Made by a program: the position numbers and the translations under genes. Below, in pieces: positions 37,011 through 47,900 of a DNA stretch of 64,000 bases (position 1 is its first letter; each line of letters opens with the position of its first letter). The stretch covers positions 124,001 to 188,000 of the forward strand of contig VWPU01012286.1 in NCBI GenBank assembly GCA_013398955.1, in the 5' to 3' direction. Origin of the DNA: Callaeas wilsoni (taxonomy: Eukaryota > Chordata > Aves > Passeriformes > Callaeidae). The notes under the pieces were generated by a model. That model was not told the origin of the DNA. It ran no database searches and saw nothing but the letters and a program-made list of their open reading frames with translations.

Positions 37011-38320
37011 CTTCCCTTCACACAAATAGGAGGAAGCTGGATGGCGCCGGATTCTTCACATTTTCACCCATTAGAAATTCAGCTGAATGGTCATGAGGAA
37101 TATTTGTACTTCAGCAAGAACAGCTTTGAACTGGGAACAAATTTAACCTTTCAATTAGCTATGAAATTTCTCTTAAAACACAGGAAGGTTTCTTTGCACC
37201 ATGTGGCCCCACCACCTTTTTTTATTCCCCCAGATAAGCCGATGTTCCCGGTTCTATGAGGATTTAACTCTCTTTGTCTTCAGCTTGAACACTCCCTTAA
37301 CTGTATTAATCACATATTTCCATCAGAAGAGATTTTTGAAAGTATTTAAGCATATTTTGCACAGGTTGGAAGACTCAGTGAGCTGCCAGCTCACTCTTGT
37401 TACTCTTCAGATTTGCAATTCCCCAAAGATAAAGCAGCATTAGGAGCAGTCCCCAGTTTTCTCTGGAAAGTAATTTCTGATTTCCATATTAATCAAAAAT
37501 AGCTTTACCTTCGTCCTGCCCTAATCCTAGGAACAACACAGGAAGAAGATTACATTCTGTAGATGTCAGAAAAGCAATTAAAATTTGCACAGAGGAATCG
37601 AAGGGGGAAGGAATCTCACCTCTTTATTTCGTGAGCTGAGCAGGGAAAGACCCTGACCTCAAACTGTTTGTTTCTTATTGGCTCCTTTTCTTTTGAAGTG
37701 CCTGCTAGAATCGTCTTTAATATTGCAAGATTAAAATACTGGGGTTTCAGTAGACTGAGAGGGTTATAGTGATGAGAAAAGAGACATTTAAGGAGGGTGA
37801 GGATTGGCTGTGAAGAGCCTGGAATTTGCAGTTGGAGAGGTGAGTGACTATTAATAGCTCTGTCTGCGGAGATGGATGTTCCTTGATCCTCATGGACTCG
37901 GGTGCGTGTCCGTAGGGAGAGCCTGCAGCTCCCAGGCTGGAATAAAGGGAGGGCAGGAGAGAGGGGCCAGGGGAGGCAGTGCCTGCCGTGCTGGGTGGCA
38001 AAGGTTCTGCTGTAGAGGTGTGGAACTGCAGGAATTCGGGAGGTGTGGGAGTGCTCTGAGAAGCAAAATCTGTTACGGCTGACAGGAGGATCATGGGGAG
38101 GAACGGGGAGAAATGTGGTGGGGATGGCTTTTGGGCTTTGACTTGGTGACCTGTCACATGTCACCTGTCTGGGTGCAGCCAGGGTATCCTGTGGGTGAAT
38201 CAGGGGGTGGGAAGGGAGGTGGGATGTGCCCAGAGGGGTGTTTACCTGGTCTCTTGGGGATGGGGTCGTACCAGATAAAGGTTTAGGTGTTGGGGAGAAG
38301 AGAAAGACACAACAGAGTGG

Positions 38321-38490
38321 GATGGGATGGGATGGGATGGGATGGGATGGGATGGGATGGGATGGAATGGAATGGAATGGAATGGAATGGGATGGGATGG
38401 GATGGGATGGGATGGGATGGGATGGAATGGGATGGAATGGAATGGAATGGAATGGAATGGAATGGAATGGAATGGAATGGAATGGAATGG
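38321..38490 (+). repeat. Pentanucleotide array with alternating GATGG and AATGG blocks
   Basis: Thirty-four uninterrupted 5-bp units with no indel: (GATGG)9 (AATGG)5 (GATGG)7 AATGG GATGG (AATGG)11, bounded by GTGG on the left and AATAGAAG on the right. The two unit types differ by one purine. The GATGG blocks read as GGGAT repeats and so fit the G-quadruplex pattern; the AATGG blocks are the GGAAT pentamer known from human satellites II and III. The lack of stop codons in most frames makes spurious open frames of up to 346 codons on the minus strand. Confidence 0.98.
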
Positions 38491-38763
38491 AATAGAAGTC
38501 TGTGGAAGCTGTCCATGTGGAAAGAGTGCAAAGGAGCACATCAGTAGATGCTGCTGGGGTATGGACTCTGTGTGTGGGGGATGGATTTCCCAGGATCGTG
38601 CTGTTGCTCTTACCTTTGAGGAGAGGGGAGTTTCCCAGAGCTCTTCTCCTAAACATCTTTCATTCTCCAGTTTTTCAGGTTCCTGCAGGGTGAACACTGA
38701 AGCTGCAGATACCGATTTATACTGATTGAACCTTTGAACTGAACCCAGTTTGCAGCTGGACTG

Positions 38764-38800
38764 GTTGTTGTAGATCCCTTCCAACTGAACAATTCCATTC
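38764..38800 (+). mobile_element. Possible CR1 LINE tail remnant followed by ATTCC-rich sequence
   Basis: GTAGATCCCTTCCAACTGAA and CAATTCCATTCTAATCTCTT resemble a sense CR1 tail. The following TATTCCTTCCATTCCATTCTTT (38810-38831) is a degenerate pentamer tract of the complementary type to the array 300 bases upstream. Confidence 0.5.
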
Positions 38801-39146
38801 TAATCTCTTCTATTCCTTCCATTCCATTCTTTCCTTCTAGTGAGCACATCTAAGTGTTCTCTGGAATGTGTGATATCATACCCACAATAATTCTCTTCCT
38901 GAAATACTTTTGCTGTTAAATAGATCCATTCTGGAAATTCTTTTCCTCCTCTTGGCTGGTAACCCTGGACTAGTTCAAGGCGCTGTGATCAAACCCTTGT
39001 TTTGTATCCCAAAGGCCTGTATTTATTGGAATAAACTTCCCCAGCAACTTGTCACGTGACTGATGACAGCTCTCAACACTGAACTTCTTCTCCAGCTTTC
39101 CCCATTCTCCACAACTCACAAGAATATGATCCTGGAATGACTTTAA

Positions 39147-39372
39147 TTAGATGGGATATTGGGAAAAAGTTCTTCCCTGTGAGGGTGGTGATCCCTGGCA
39201 CAGGTTGCCCAGAGAAGCTGTGGCTGCCCTATCCCTGGAAGTGTCCAAGGCCAGGTTGGATGGGACTTGGAACACCCTGGGATAGTGGAAGGTGTCCCTG
39301 CCCACTCCAAGGGGGTGGAACTGGATGAGCTTTAAGATCCCTTCCAACCCAAACCATCTGTGGTTCTGTGAT
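39147..39372 (+). mobile_element. CR1 LINE 3' fragment (type A), about 225 bp
   Basis: Sense copy: AGATGGGATATTGGGAAAAA, CCAGAGAAGCTGTGGCTGCC, GATAGTGGAAGGTGTCCCTG and CAACCCAAACCATCTGTGGT. Confidence 0.93.
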
Positions 39373-40163
39373 ACTTTGAACTAAAATACATTTCCTGAAA
39401 CGCTTCCAACGTAAATTTAGAAAATTCCAGACTTCTAATAGAGTTCTCATTAATTTGTTTTACTGGAAATTAAATGCTAAAAGTGAGTCTTTCAATTCTT
39501 GCTATATTTCTCAATTTCTTTGTTGTTGTTCCTGTAATTTTTGAAAAGGATTGGGGCAGAAAGCCCAGTTCTTAATGGCATTGCTGAGGCACTGCTTGAC
39601 TTCAGCTGGATTTTGGATCTCAGGTCTCATTTTACTTTATTTAAGCACAACAGCTTAGATTTGAGCTATTGGTGACCTGGGGAAGCAGGGGGTGAATGCC
39701 ACACGTTAGAATTCCACCTAGGAAATGAAGCTGGTGTTCAGTCGTGGTTTCCCTCAATTTATTGCAGTGAGGAGATCCTGCAGGACAGTCACTGGGATAA
39801 ATTAATCGTAGTGCATTGATTTTGTCCTGGAAATCTGCAGAAGTTCATTAGCATCGAACAGGAGCACTGCCTGACCAGCTGCCTGGTGGTTATTTGACCA
39901 AAATGAGTCACTTTGTGCCAGCAAGGACACCCGAGATGTCACCGTGCACCGAGGTGGCATCAAACTGCGTTTGACCCACTTGATGTTTGCCAGGTGACCT
40001 GGAGCTGGCACTTGCTCGTGTTTAAAAGAAGGAGCAAAATCTTCAGGAGTGTTTCCTGAGGCTGCTCCATTTCTGATCACTCTGTTAAAACCCGATTCCT
40101 GGAGGAAATTGCTGATTTCTTTAGGCCATGGAAAAGCTTCCTCAGAGCCTCCTTTGCCATCAC

Positions 40164-40270
40164 AGGCAGTGGGACACCTTCCACTATCCCAGGTTGCTCC
40201 AAGCCCTGTCCAACCTGGCACTGGACACTGCCAGGGATGGGGCAGCCACAGCTTCTCCAGGCAATGTGTG
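40164..40270 (-). mobile_element. CR1 LINE internal fragment (type A)
   Basis: Antisense piece from GTGGGACACCTTCCACTATC to GCAGCCACAGCTTCTCCAGG. The tail is missing. It is nearly complementary to the sense copy at 40735-40902. Confidence 0.89.
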
Positions 40271-40734
40271 AATCCATAAAGAGCTTAGAGAGATGTGGAA
40301 TTGTCTCCGTGTTTTATAGTGCTGAGGCTTTAGAATAATTTAAATGCATTCTTTGCACAGAGCTTTTAAAATAACCCTATCCAGTAAAATAGATGTAGTT
40401 GATGCTTGCCCTGCTTGGAAGTAGACCAGGACTTTGTGGATGATGGGAGGTCTCCGACGTGCTGAGATGGAGTGGGAGGCACAAATCCAGGCAGAGGAGG
40501 ATTTCAGGGGATCTAAAGGGAAAGCAGCACCACTGCCTACGGAAGCACTGGTGAGGGACCGTGTGCTGCCAGTCATGTTGTGGCAGGATAAATACAAACT
40601 TGGTTTATTTTAGCTATTTTAGTTATTTTTAAATGTAGACACAACCTTGGCCAATCCTTTATTTCCCAACTGTTCCTGTTAACATTTTTGGGCAGAAGAC
40701 AAAACCTGCCAGGAGTTTTGGCTCTATAGAGAAA

Positions 40735-40902
40735 ACAGGTTGCCCAGAGAAGCTGTGGCTGCCCCATCTCTGGAAGTGTCCAAGGCCAGGTTGGACGGGG
40801 CTTGGAGCAACCTGGGATAGTGGAAGGTGTCCCTGCCCATGGCAGGGGGGGGAACTGATGAGCTTGAATGTCCCCTTCCACCAACCATTCCATGATTCTG
40901 TC
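40735..40902 (+). mobile_element. CR1 LINE 3' fragment (type A)
   Basis: Sense copy: GTTGCCCAGAGAAGCTGTGG, CTTGGAGCAACCTGGGATAG and CCAACCATTCCATGATTCTG, ending in the CR1 tail. Confidence 0.92.
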
Positions 40903-41639
40903 CATAATCCATAATTATGTGGATATATTGCTATTTTCAGTTTCAAGTGCCTCGAGTGGTATTTTATGGAGTACATTTGATGGCATGAATTAATGGCAGT
41001 TTTATACTGTTGGCTTTTTTGGTAGCAATTTTTAAGTCCATACGAGAGATTCCCTTAGACACCTCTTCTCTCTCCTTATCTACGCTCCTCGCTTAAGTCA
41101 TCCCTCAGGTTCTGCTGGTGGAGCTGAAGCCTGCTGATATTCTGACTCCCAAACCATAATTAGTCATCTTCCCTTTTTTAAGCTGATTTTTCAACCCAGC
41201 AGCCCCCAGTACAGGAGAGGGCTGATGCGAACCCTCTGATTTTATTTTGCTCTACCTTGTGCCTTTTACTCCTTTGACTTCTGAGCTTTTGTCTTTTTTC
41301 CTCTCCCTGTTCCATCCCAGTCCATTACTCTAATTTGCTATTCCTGGAGGGAACTGCTGATCCTTTCTGCTGTTTCCCAGCCACGCTGGATGTGTTATTT
41401 TTAAGGCAGCCTCACTACCTGCAGCACGATGACTCATTTTGGATTTGCCAGATCCCCACGTTTCTGCCGAGAAGTTGGCTCCTGGATTGAATTCCTGAGA
41501 GGATTGTTAGGAGCACAGCATAGAATCCCCAAATCCTTGGAGGATGTTAAAGTCACAACTATCCCCTAAACACAGCTCAACACTGCCTTTCTAAAATTGA
41601 AGGGGCAGGCAGTGCCCCAAGGGCCTTTAATTCCCCCCG

Positions 41640-41694
41640 TGCCTGGAAGTCTCCGAGGCCGGGTCGGATGGAGCTTTGAGCAACATGGGTTTTT
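41640..41694 (+). mobile_element. CR1 LINE internal remnant, sense half of a chimaera
   Basis: GTGCCTGGAAGTCTCCGAGG then CCGGGTCGGATGGAGCTTTG matches the sense segment GTGTCCAAGGCCAGGTTGGA of type A copies. It joins directly to an antisense type B piece. Confidence 0.7.
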
Positions 41695-41785
41695 AAATCC
41701 CTCCAGGGATGGGGGCTCCACCACGTCCCTGGGCAGCCTGGACAATCCTTTCCATGAAGAAATTTTCCATCCTCCTCCCTCGCTC
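41695..41785 (-). mobile_element. CR1 LINE internal remnant, antisense half of a chimaera
   Basis: TTTAAATCCCTCCAGGGATG, then CCACGTCCCTGGGCAGCCTG and ATGAAGAAATTTTCCATCC match antisense type B. It abuts the preceding sense fragment without intervening sequence. Confidence 0.8.
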
Positions 41786-43273
41786 TCCATCTGCCACCCA
41801 TCCCGAGAGTCACAGGGGTCTCCCGGTTATCCATGGGAAATAATTGCCACACACAAAACTTAGGATTGTTTTTAAGCAAGCCTGGCTGCTTCCCTGTGTC
41901 AAAAACAAACTAAAGAGGAGCTGCCACAAATTTATCACTTTTTACCTGCTTGAGCAACCAGGAAGATGCACCTCAACCATAAAATGTAATTTACTTAATT
42001 AGTAGTTGCTTTGCTGAGTTGGACCAGTGTAGAAATCCTTGTTTTATAGCAAGCGAATAAAAACTCTGCTAAAACATCCCAGGCTGTCATCCCTCACCTG
42101 TGGGGTTTATGATGTTTGGAGTTCCTTCCAGGCTTTTTGTAAGGAATAAAATATTTACAGGATGGAGGGAAGGGATTTCCATTTGCTTTTCTGTATTTAT
42201 TTTTTTCTTCCCAAGCTTTCTGAAGGGATGCTCTACCAGAAGAACTGGTGCAAAAATACAACTCCAATTCAAGTATTCGCAGAAATTCATTTGGTTTGTG
42301 GGTTTTTTTTAGGAGAGGGATTATAGGGCATGAACATGGTTTATAACACTTCTTTAGGGGTTGAAAAATTCAGTTTATGAACCAGTAAATGCTGCATGGC
42401 CCCATGATTCCAATGCTGTTCTTCCTCCCTGGATTTTGGTGAGTTGGGCAGGAGCTGGTGGGGTTCTCAAGGGTCAGGTGTAACAGTCAGGGAATCTCAT
42501 CCCAGCTCTTGGCTGGAAAATCAATAACAAAAACCTTGGGATAAGGGATCTTTGTGGGATCACTGTATCCCTGCTGCCTTTCTGACAGAACCTTTGCACT
42601 TCCAAGCTGGTGAAATCAGATTTTATTTCCACCAGAGCCGATTTTCAAACAGCACTGTGGAGTTTTGCCAGTTCAAATATTAGGGGTTCTCAGCTTCCCC
42701 CAAGCACAATTTGAATCCAATCTCCTGGCCCAAATACATGTGAGAGAGCCATTAAGCCTTTTAACACCCAAAACCTGCTTTTGTTAATATTCTCTGTGTG
42801 CTCCATCTGCTGCTGTGTTTGTCCATAGCCAATGGATTTGAGAGCAATTCACTTCTCTGGTCTGAGGCCAAAATGTCCAAAATACCATATGGACGTTTGA
42901 AAGTTAATGAGCATTTAAAAATTTCAATATCTAAGGCTGTTGTGATCCCTAAACCTGAGTTTTCCTTGAGTTTGGCTTCTTCTTGTGACCCTATTTTATC
43001 ATTTTGAATTTTTATCTTTGCAAATGAAAATCACAATGTTCGTACTTTCACACTGGCCCTTTGGGGCAGTAATTTGATTTGTAACATTGTTTTGACTGTT
43101 CTGGAATTGCCTATTACTAAAATGAGCTGAAATAGGAAATTCGATGTCCCCAGAGATGTTGTGTAAGGGTGTGAATCAAGGATGAAATCAGGAGGATGCT
43201 GCCAGTGCCAGAGGACAATGTGGAGTATAAAAAGCAGAGATGGGAGCCAGGAAAATGTTTGTGCTATAGAAAA

Positions 43274-43321
43274 ACTTAATTAGTCAATTAGTTGATTGAT
43301 TACTGATTAATTGATTAATTA
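43274..43321. promoter_or_regulatory. Cluster of TAATTA and TGATTGAT motifs
   Basis: Within 48 bases there are several overlapping homeodomain-type cores: TTAATTAG, CAATTAG, TTGATTGATTAC (containing TGATTGAT, the PBX-HOX composite site) and GATTAATTGATTAATTA. It could be a low-complexity AT repeat or a regulatory cluster; the sequence alone does not decide. Confidence 0.3.
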
Positions 43322-43490
43322 CCAGGCGGTTTCTGTTGTGTTAATCATTGGTCGTGTTCAGGGCAGTGCTGGGCACCCTGGCTTTGGCAGCACACCTGGA
43401 ATACCATCTTCAAGGCAGTTCCAAAACTGGCAAATTCAATTCAAGCATTTTGAAAAAGAAAAACTGAAAGCAAGGAGCTTTTTGCCATCA

Positions 43491-43524
43491 CTTCTTTCAA
43501 CCCAAACCGTTCCAGGATTCTATT
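43491..43524 (+). mobile_element. CR1 LINE terminal remnant
   Basis: TCTTTCAACCCAAACCGTTC and CAGGATTCTAT match the last 30 bases of a type A CR1 and tail. Confidence 0.6.
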
Positions 43525-44067
43525 TTGTACCCAGCTGCAAACACCAACTTGGCAGAAAAAAAGAAATTACGATAGATAGAAAACAGGGACAAATTTCCAG
43601 TTCCAGGATCTAGGAAGGCATCCGGAATGCACTCTGGAGCAGTTGCCTTTCTGTTGCTGGAAGCACAGAGGTTTTGCATGGACCACGCTGTGACAGAGCA
43701 GGAATTACAGCTGGAGCAAAAAACTGGGGCTTGAACTGATTCTCTTTTTAGCTCCTGGCTTGAGAGCAGAGCTGAAAAGGATGGATTGAAAATTAGCCAG
43801 ATGAACAAGTGCATTTTGGACATCACAAAGGGCTGTTTTCCGAGCAGTTATTGTAAATATCTTGCTGTAACCTATAACCTGAGGGTATGGAGAGCATGGA
43901 GTCCTGCCTGCATTTCCATTCCCAGCTCCTCCAGAAAGGGCCTTCTCACCCCTCTAGAGCTGCCATAAACGCTCTGCCAGAGCAGATCAGGAGCATCCCC
44001 GTGAGGCTCTCCTCACCCTCCACAAATTCAGGGAAATGGCAAATTCATGACTGAAAAGCAAAAGAAG

Positions 44068-44208
44068 GCATTCCTGGGAGTGTCCAAGGCCAGGCTGGAC
44101 AGGGCTCGGAGCAACCTGGGCTAGTGGAAGGTGTCCCTGCCCACGGCAGGAGGTGGCACTGCGTGAGCTTTAAGGTCCCTCCCAACCCAAACCATCCTGG
44201 GATTCTAA
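44068..44208 (+). mobile_element. CR1 LINE 3' fragment (type A)
   Basis: Sense copy: GGAGTGTCCAAGGCCAGGCT, GCTAGTGGAAGGTGTCCCTG and CCCAACCCAAACCATCCTGG. Confidence 0.91.
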
Positions 44209-45740
44209 TACTACATGGTCTGTTTCAAGCTGAGCACTCTTCTGCCATCTTAATTTATTTTAAATCTTTCCAGCTAAATATTTCCCTGGGGAACATTATT
44301 GGATAAGGTTGAGCCACGACTGAGTATTTAAGAAAAACTGCGAAGGAGCTTCTTTATCTCAGGCTTCCACTTTCTGTGCAGCAACAAACCCTTTTATTTT
44401 ATCACTAGGGGCTGTTCATATCCTACTTTGGATTCTTCAAATACAGAATGAAGTAAATCATTGCAAGGAGAATCAATATTGCACAATTTAAACCCTTTTC
44501 CAGAACTTCTTTCCCACAGAGCCTTGTCTGAACACAGGAGAGGATATGACACATGTCTCTGGCCCAGAAGTGATATTGATTGACAGTCTGACAAGTTCTG
44601 TCACTCTGGTTTATTTATAGTGTGTGCACTAAGCAATCAACAATCTCTCTAATATTTTTGGACAGTGGCTCCTAGTTTTCAGGATGAGTTTTGCTCATCC
44701 AAATGCATCTCGTACCCAGACAGCTGCAGTAAGGCCTGGGAGGTTTGTTTTGGATGTAGGTGGGAAGTAAAACTGAGGTGGAATTGAAATAAAAATGAAA
44801 CAATCTCTTTTGTCCAACAGCTTGCGATTGTATTGAGGCTTAAAAAACTGGTCTGAAAGCAAGTTTAGTCTGAGCAAGAGAAAATCAGGGCAATCTGTGT
44901 CTAAAACAGTGCTTCTGTCATTTTCTTAATATCTTTTTGGGCTCATAGATTCTCTTAATTCCTGGCATGATGAAGGAAACCGCTTCCAGCTAACGTATGG
45001 CATCTTGCAACCACAAAGTCCCATGGAAGAGCTCAGAATTCTGCACAAAATCATTGCTTTCCCAGCCAAATTCCCAACCAACCAGGATTCTGAGCTCCTC
45101 AGGGCAGGGAGGCCCCACCATCCATCCCCTTGCCTTTGACCTCCAGCTGGGAAAGGCTCCTCCAGGCAGGCAGGACCCCATCGTGTCAACCCTGGGACCC
45201 TGTGGGATGGAGACAAACGGGCAGTGCCACGTGTCCGAGCCGTCCTGCCAGAGACTGGAGGTTTTCTCTCCATCACCCCGTGCCAGAGGCACCTCTGCCA
45301 CTCCCAGCACTTTTCAGTTGTGCTTTCTTAGGAGTCTGTGCAATATAAAGGAAATGGTCATCGAAGGAAAACATTTCCCGCCGGATTCCTGTGGGTTTTG
45401 TCGGGATTTTGGGGCAGTTGGGTTTATCCGTGAGGTTGCAGTGGCACGGTTGTGTTATAGGTGATTCCTATGGAGCTCCTGTCCTTGAGCTCCAAGCGTT
45501 GTGCTTACCATGTAAAATGTGGATAACCCATAAGGAAAATTCCTTTAGGAGTGTGTGCTTTCACACAAATGGAATTCACCACCCTCTGGATCAAGCTGTG
45601 ATCCTGGGGAGGGAGAGGAAGGAGACAGAAGGAGGTACAGATGTCTTCTCACTAGAGAGGACCTGCACTCTTCCTTCCTCATCCTCTGCTCTGCCTCCCC
45701 CTGTGTAATGTCTTTACAGTCCTGGGAATGTGGAGCTGGA

Positions 45741-45890
45741 GTGATGGGATATTGGGAAGGAATTCCTCCCTGCGAGGGTGGTGAGGCCCTGGCACAGGGT
45801 GCCCAGAGCAGCTGTGGCTGCCCCTGGATCCCTGGAAGTGTCCAAGGCCAGGTTGGATGGGGCTTGGAGCAGCCTGGGATTGCGGAAGGT
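45741..45890 (+). mobile_element. CR1 LINE fragment lacking its tail (type A)
   Basis: Sense copy: GTGATGGGATATTGGGAAGG, GCACAGGGTGCCCAGAGCAG, TCCAAGGCCAGGTTGGATGG. It stops at GGGATTGCGGAAGG, about 70 bases before the expected end. Confidence 0.91.
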
Positions 45891-47430
45891 TGGTTTTGCG
45901 TGGCTCAGGGTAATAAGCAGGAAATAGCTGCTGCTTATATAAAGGGAAGGACCCTTCAGGTGAAAAAAGAATCAACTGTGAAGGGTCGCCAGGAGCGAGA
46001 TTGTCAAATGTGAGAGCGAATCTTTTTTTAAAGCCGTTGCTGTGTCTGGTGCATCCACATTCATTTGACTGCTCCACTCTTGGGCTGATGAGGCTTGAAA
46101 CAGTAATAAGGGGGTGGCATTTTTTCATGGGAACAAATGTATTTATTATCCTCAGAGCCTTCAGAAATGCTGGATTCTCAACCATCCATTAACTTGCTCT
46201 TCAGAACATTCCCACCCTTGCTTTCAGCTTTTCCTCTATTTTTACATCCATTTAGCATGAGTGGGCTGGAATAGTTTCGTGGCAAGGCGGCGAGTGAGTG
46301 ATGGGGTAGCTGTGGATATGTGGGATGATCAGTGTGAAATGAAACCTGCTCCAGGCCCCTGGGCTCCTGCAGCATCCAGGTGCATTTACCTGGCTGCTTG
46401 TCCAAGGAGAGGCATCAGGCGAGCTTCGAGTAGAACTTGCCGTGGGAATGTGTCCTTCACACAAGTGGATCTCTGGGATTAGGGAAGAAAAGAAAGGTTA
46501 TCCCGTCCTTCCTGCCCTGAGCTGGCAGAGCAGGATTCACCCAGAGCAGGGAAGGTCTGGCAATGCCCTGTGTAAGAAGCTGCTCAGAGGTCCCCTCCCT
46601 AAATCCCATCTGCCGAGGGATATTCCCTGGGGGCAGCTCCCCAAAAGGCAGGAGAAGATGCATGGCCTGAGCCCGGAATTCTGCAGCTGTGTGAGGAGCC
46701 AGGCAGGCTGGGAAGATCCTTCTGGAATGAGATTGGCTGATGCCATGGGAGAGCAAGCTTTGATGACACCCCTGCTGCAATTCCTTTCGGAAATGCTGGA
46801 GCTCTTCATCTCTGGAGGCTGGTTTCCGATGCAGAATGAGTTCCCAGATGTCCTTCTCAGCTCTTTTCCCTGTGTCCCCTCTCCATCACATAGCCAGGCA
46901 CATTCTTTCCGGTGTCGCTGCTCCCAGCAATCAACGTTCAAGAGCCTTTGCTGCAAGTCTGGCTGGTGGAGGCTTTGGTGGAGCTGTGCCAGGGAGCCTA
47001 CGTGGTGTCTGCTCTCTCATTTCTCACTTCTGGGGTAATTCCTCAAGTACCAAATCTGCGCATTCATTTCCCAACATGTGATTTTCTGCAGGAATAAATT
47101 CCCAATCGGTCTAAAGGGAATGGATTTACAGCAGCGTGTAGTTGAAGGCATGAAGTTTCTCACGTTTTTGTCCTGAGAAGGTGCTTGGAAATCCTATTTT
47201 TGAAGAATTTCTGAGTGCTGGGCAATAAAGAATGAGAAATGCTGGGTGGGCTTAAAATAGAACATGAAAGTGTTTTGCAGGGGAAATGCTTTGGCTCCAT
47301 CTGGCTGACCCGAGGAGGTGATCATAAAGCAGAAGTGTTCCTGGGGCTGCTGCAGCTTCAAAGCTGTCACTCAGCAGAAACAAAGGGGTGGACAGTGGTT
47401 AAGGGCATTTAGAGGGAGAATTGGTAAACC

Positions 47431-47900
47431 AGAATCACAGAATCAGGTTGGGAATGCAGCCCTCCACGACCATCCAGCCCAGCCATTTCCCCAGAACTGC
47501 CAAAGCCACCACTGACCCATGTCCCCGAGCACCACATCCACAGGGCTTCAGGCATGGGGACTCACCTCTGCCCTGGGCAGCTGTGCCAGGGCTGGACAGC
47601 CCTTTCTGTGAAGAAATTTTCCCAATATCCAAACTAAGCCTCCCCTGGCACAGCTTGAGGCCGTTCCCTCTCCTCCTGTCCCTGTTCCCTGGGAGCAGAG
47701 CCCAATCTCCCTCAGCTGTCCCCTCCTGTCAGGGAGTTGTTCAGAGCCACTAGGTCCCCCCTGAGCCTCCTTTTCTCCAGGCTGAGCCCCTTTCCCAGCT
47801 CCCTCAGCCTCTCCTGGTGCTCCAGCCCCTTCCCCAGCTCTGTTCCCTTCCCTGGACACGCTCCAGCCCCTCAATGTCCTTCTTGCAGTGAGGGACCCAA
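47431..47900 (-). mobile_element. CR1 LINE fragment (type B), about 470 bp
   Basis: Antisense copy from AGAATCACAGAATCAGGTTG through CAGAACTGCCAAAGCCACCA, TCCTGTCAGGGAGTTGTTCA, CTCCTTTTCTCCAGGCTGAG and GACACGCTCCAGCCCCTCAA to CTTGCAGTGAGGGACCCAAA. This is the longest type B copy. Confidence 0.94.

Larger units (their letters stand above)
25009..37615. other. Intron 1, third part
   Basis: Between CR1 copies, 26280-26455 carries a coding-like open frame and 28225-28480 a dead RT piece. 28800-29100 and 32200-33050 are purine-rich on + with GAGGAGG/GGAAGG-type runs; I recognise no repeat family in them. 30000-31600 and 37011-37615 hold nothing identifiable. Confidence 0.55.

Noticed and set aside
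37616..38656. Minus-strand open frame of 346 codons
   Set aside because: Its length comes from the stop-free pentamer array, which translates as endless Ser-Ile-Pro-Phe-His. The flanking part has no recognisable domain and no sign of splicing or promoter.
38226..38725. Plus-strand frames rich in Gly-Trp-Asp-Gly-Met and Asn-Gly-Met-Glu-Trp
   Set aside because: They are the translation of the same pentanucleotide array in other frames; the repeat is DNA-level.
46442..47038. Plus-strand open frame of 198 codons
   Set aside because: Low-complexity composition, no splice logic and no recognisable motif; equally long frames lie opposite.
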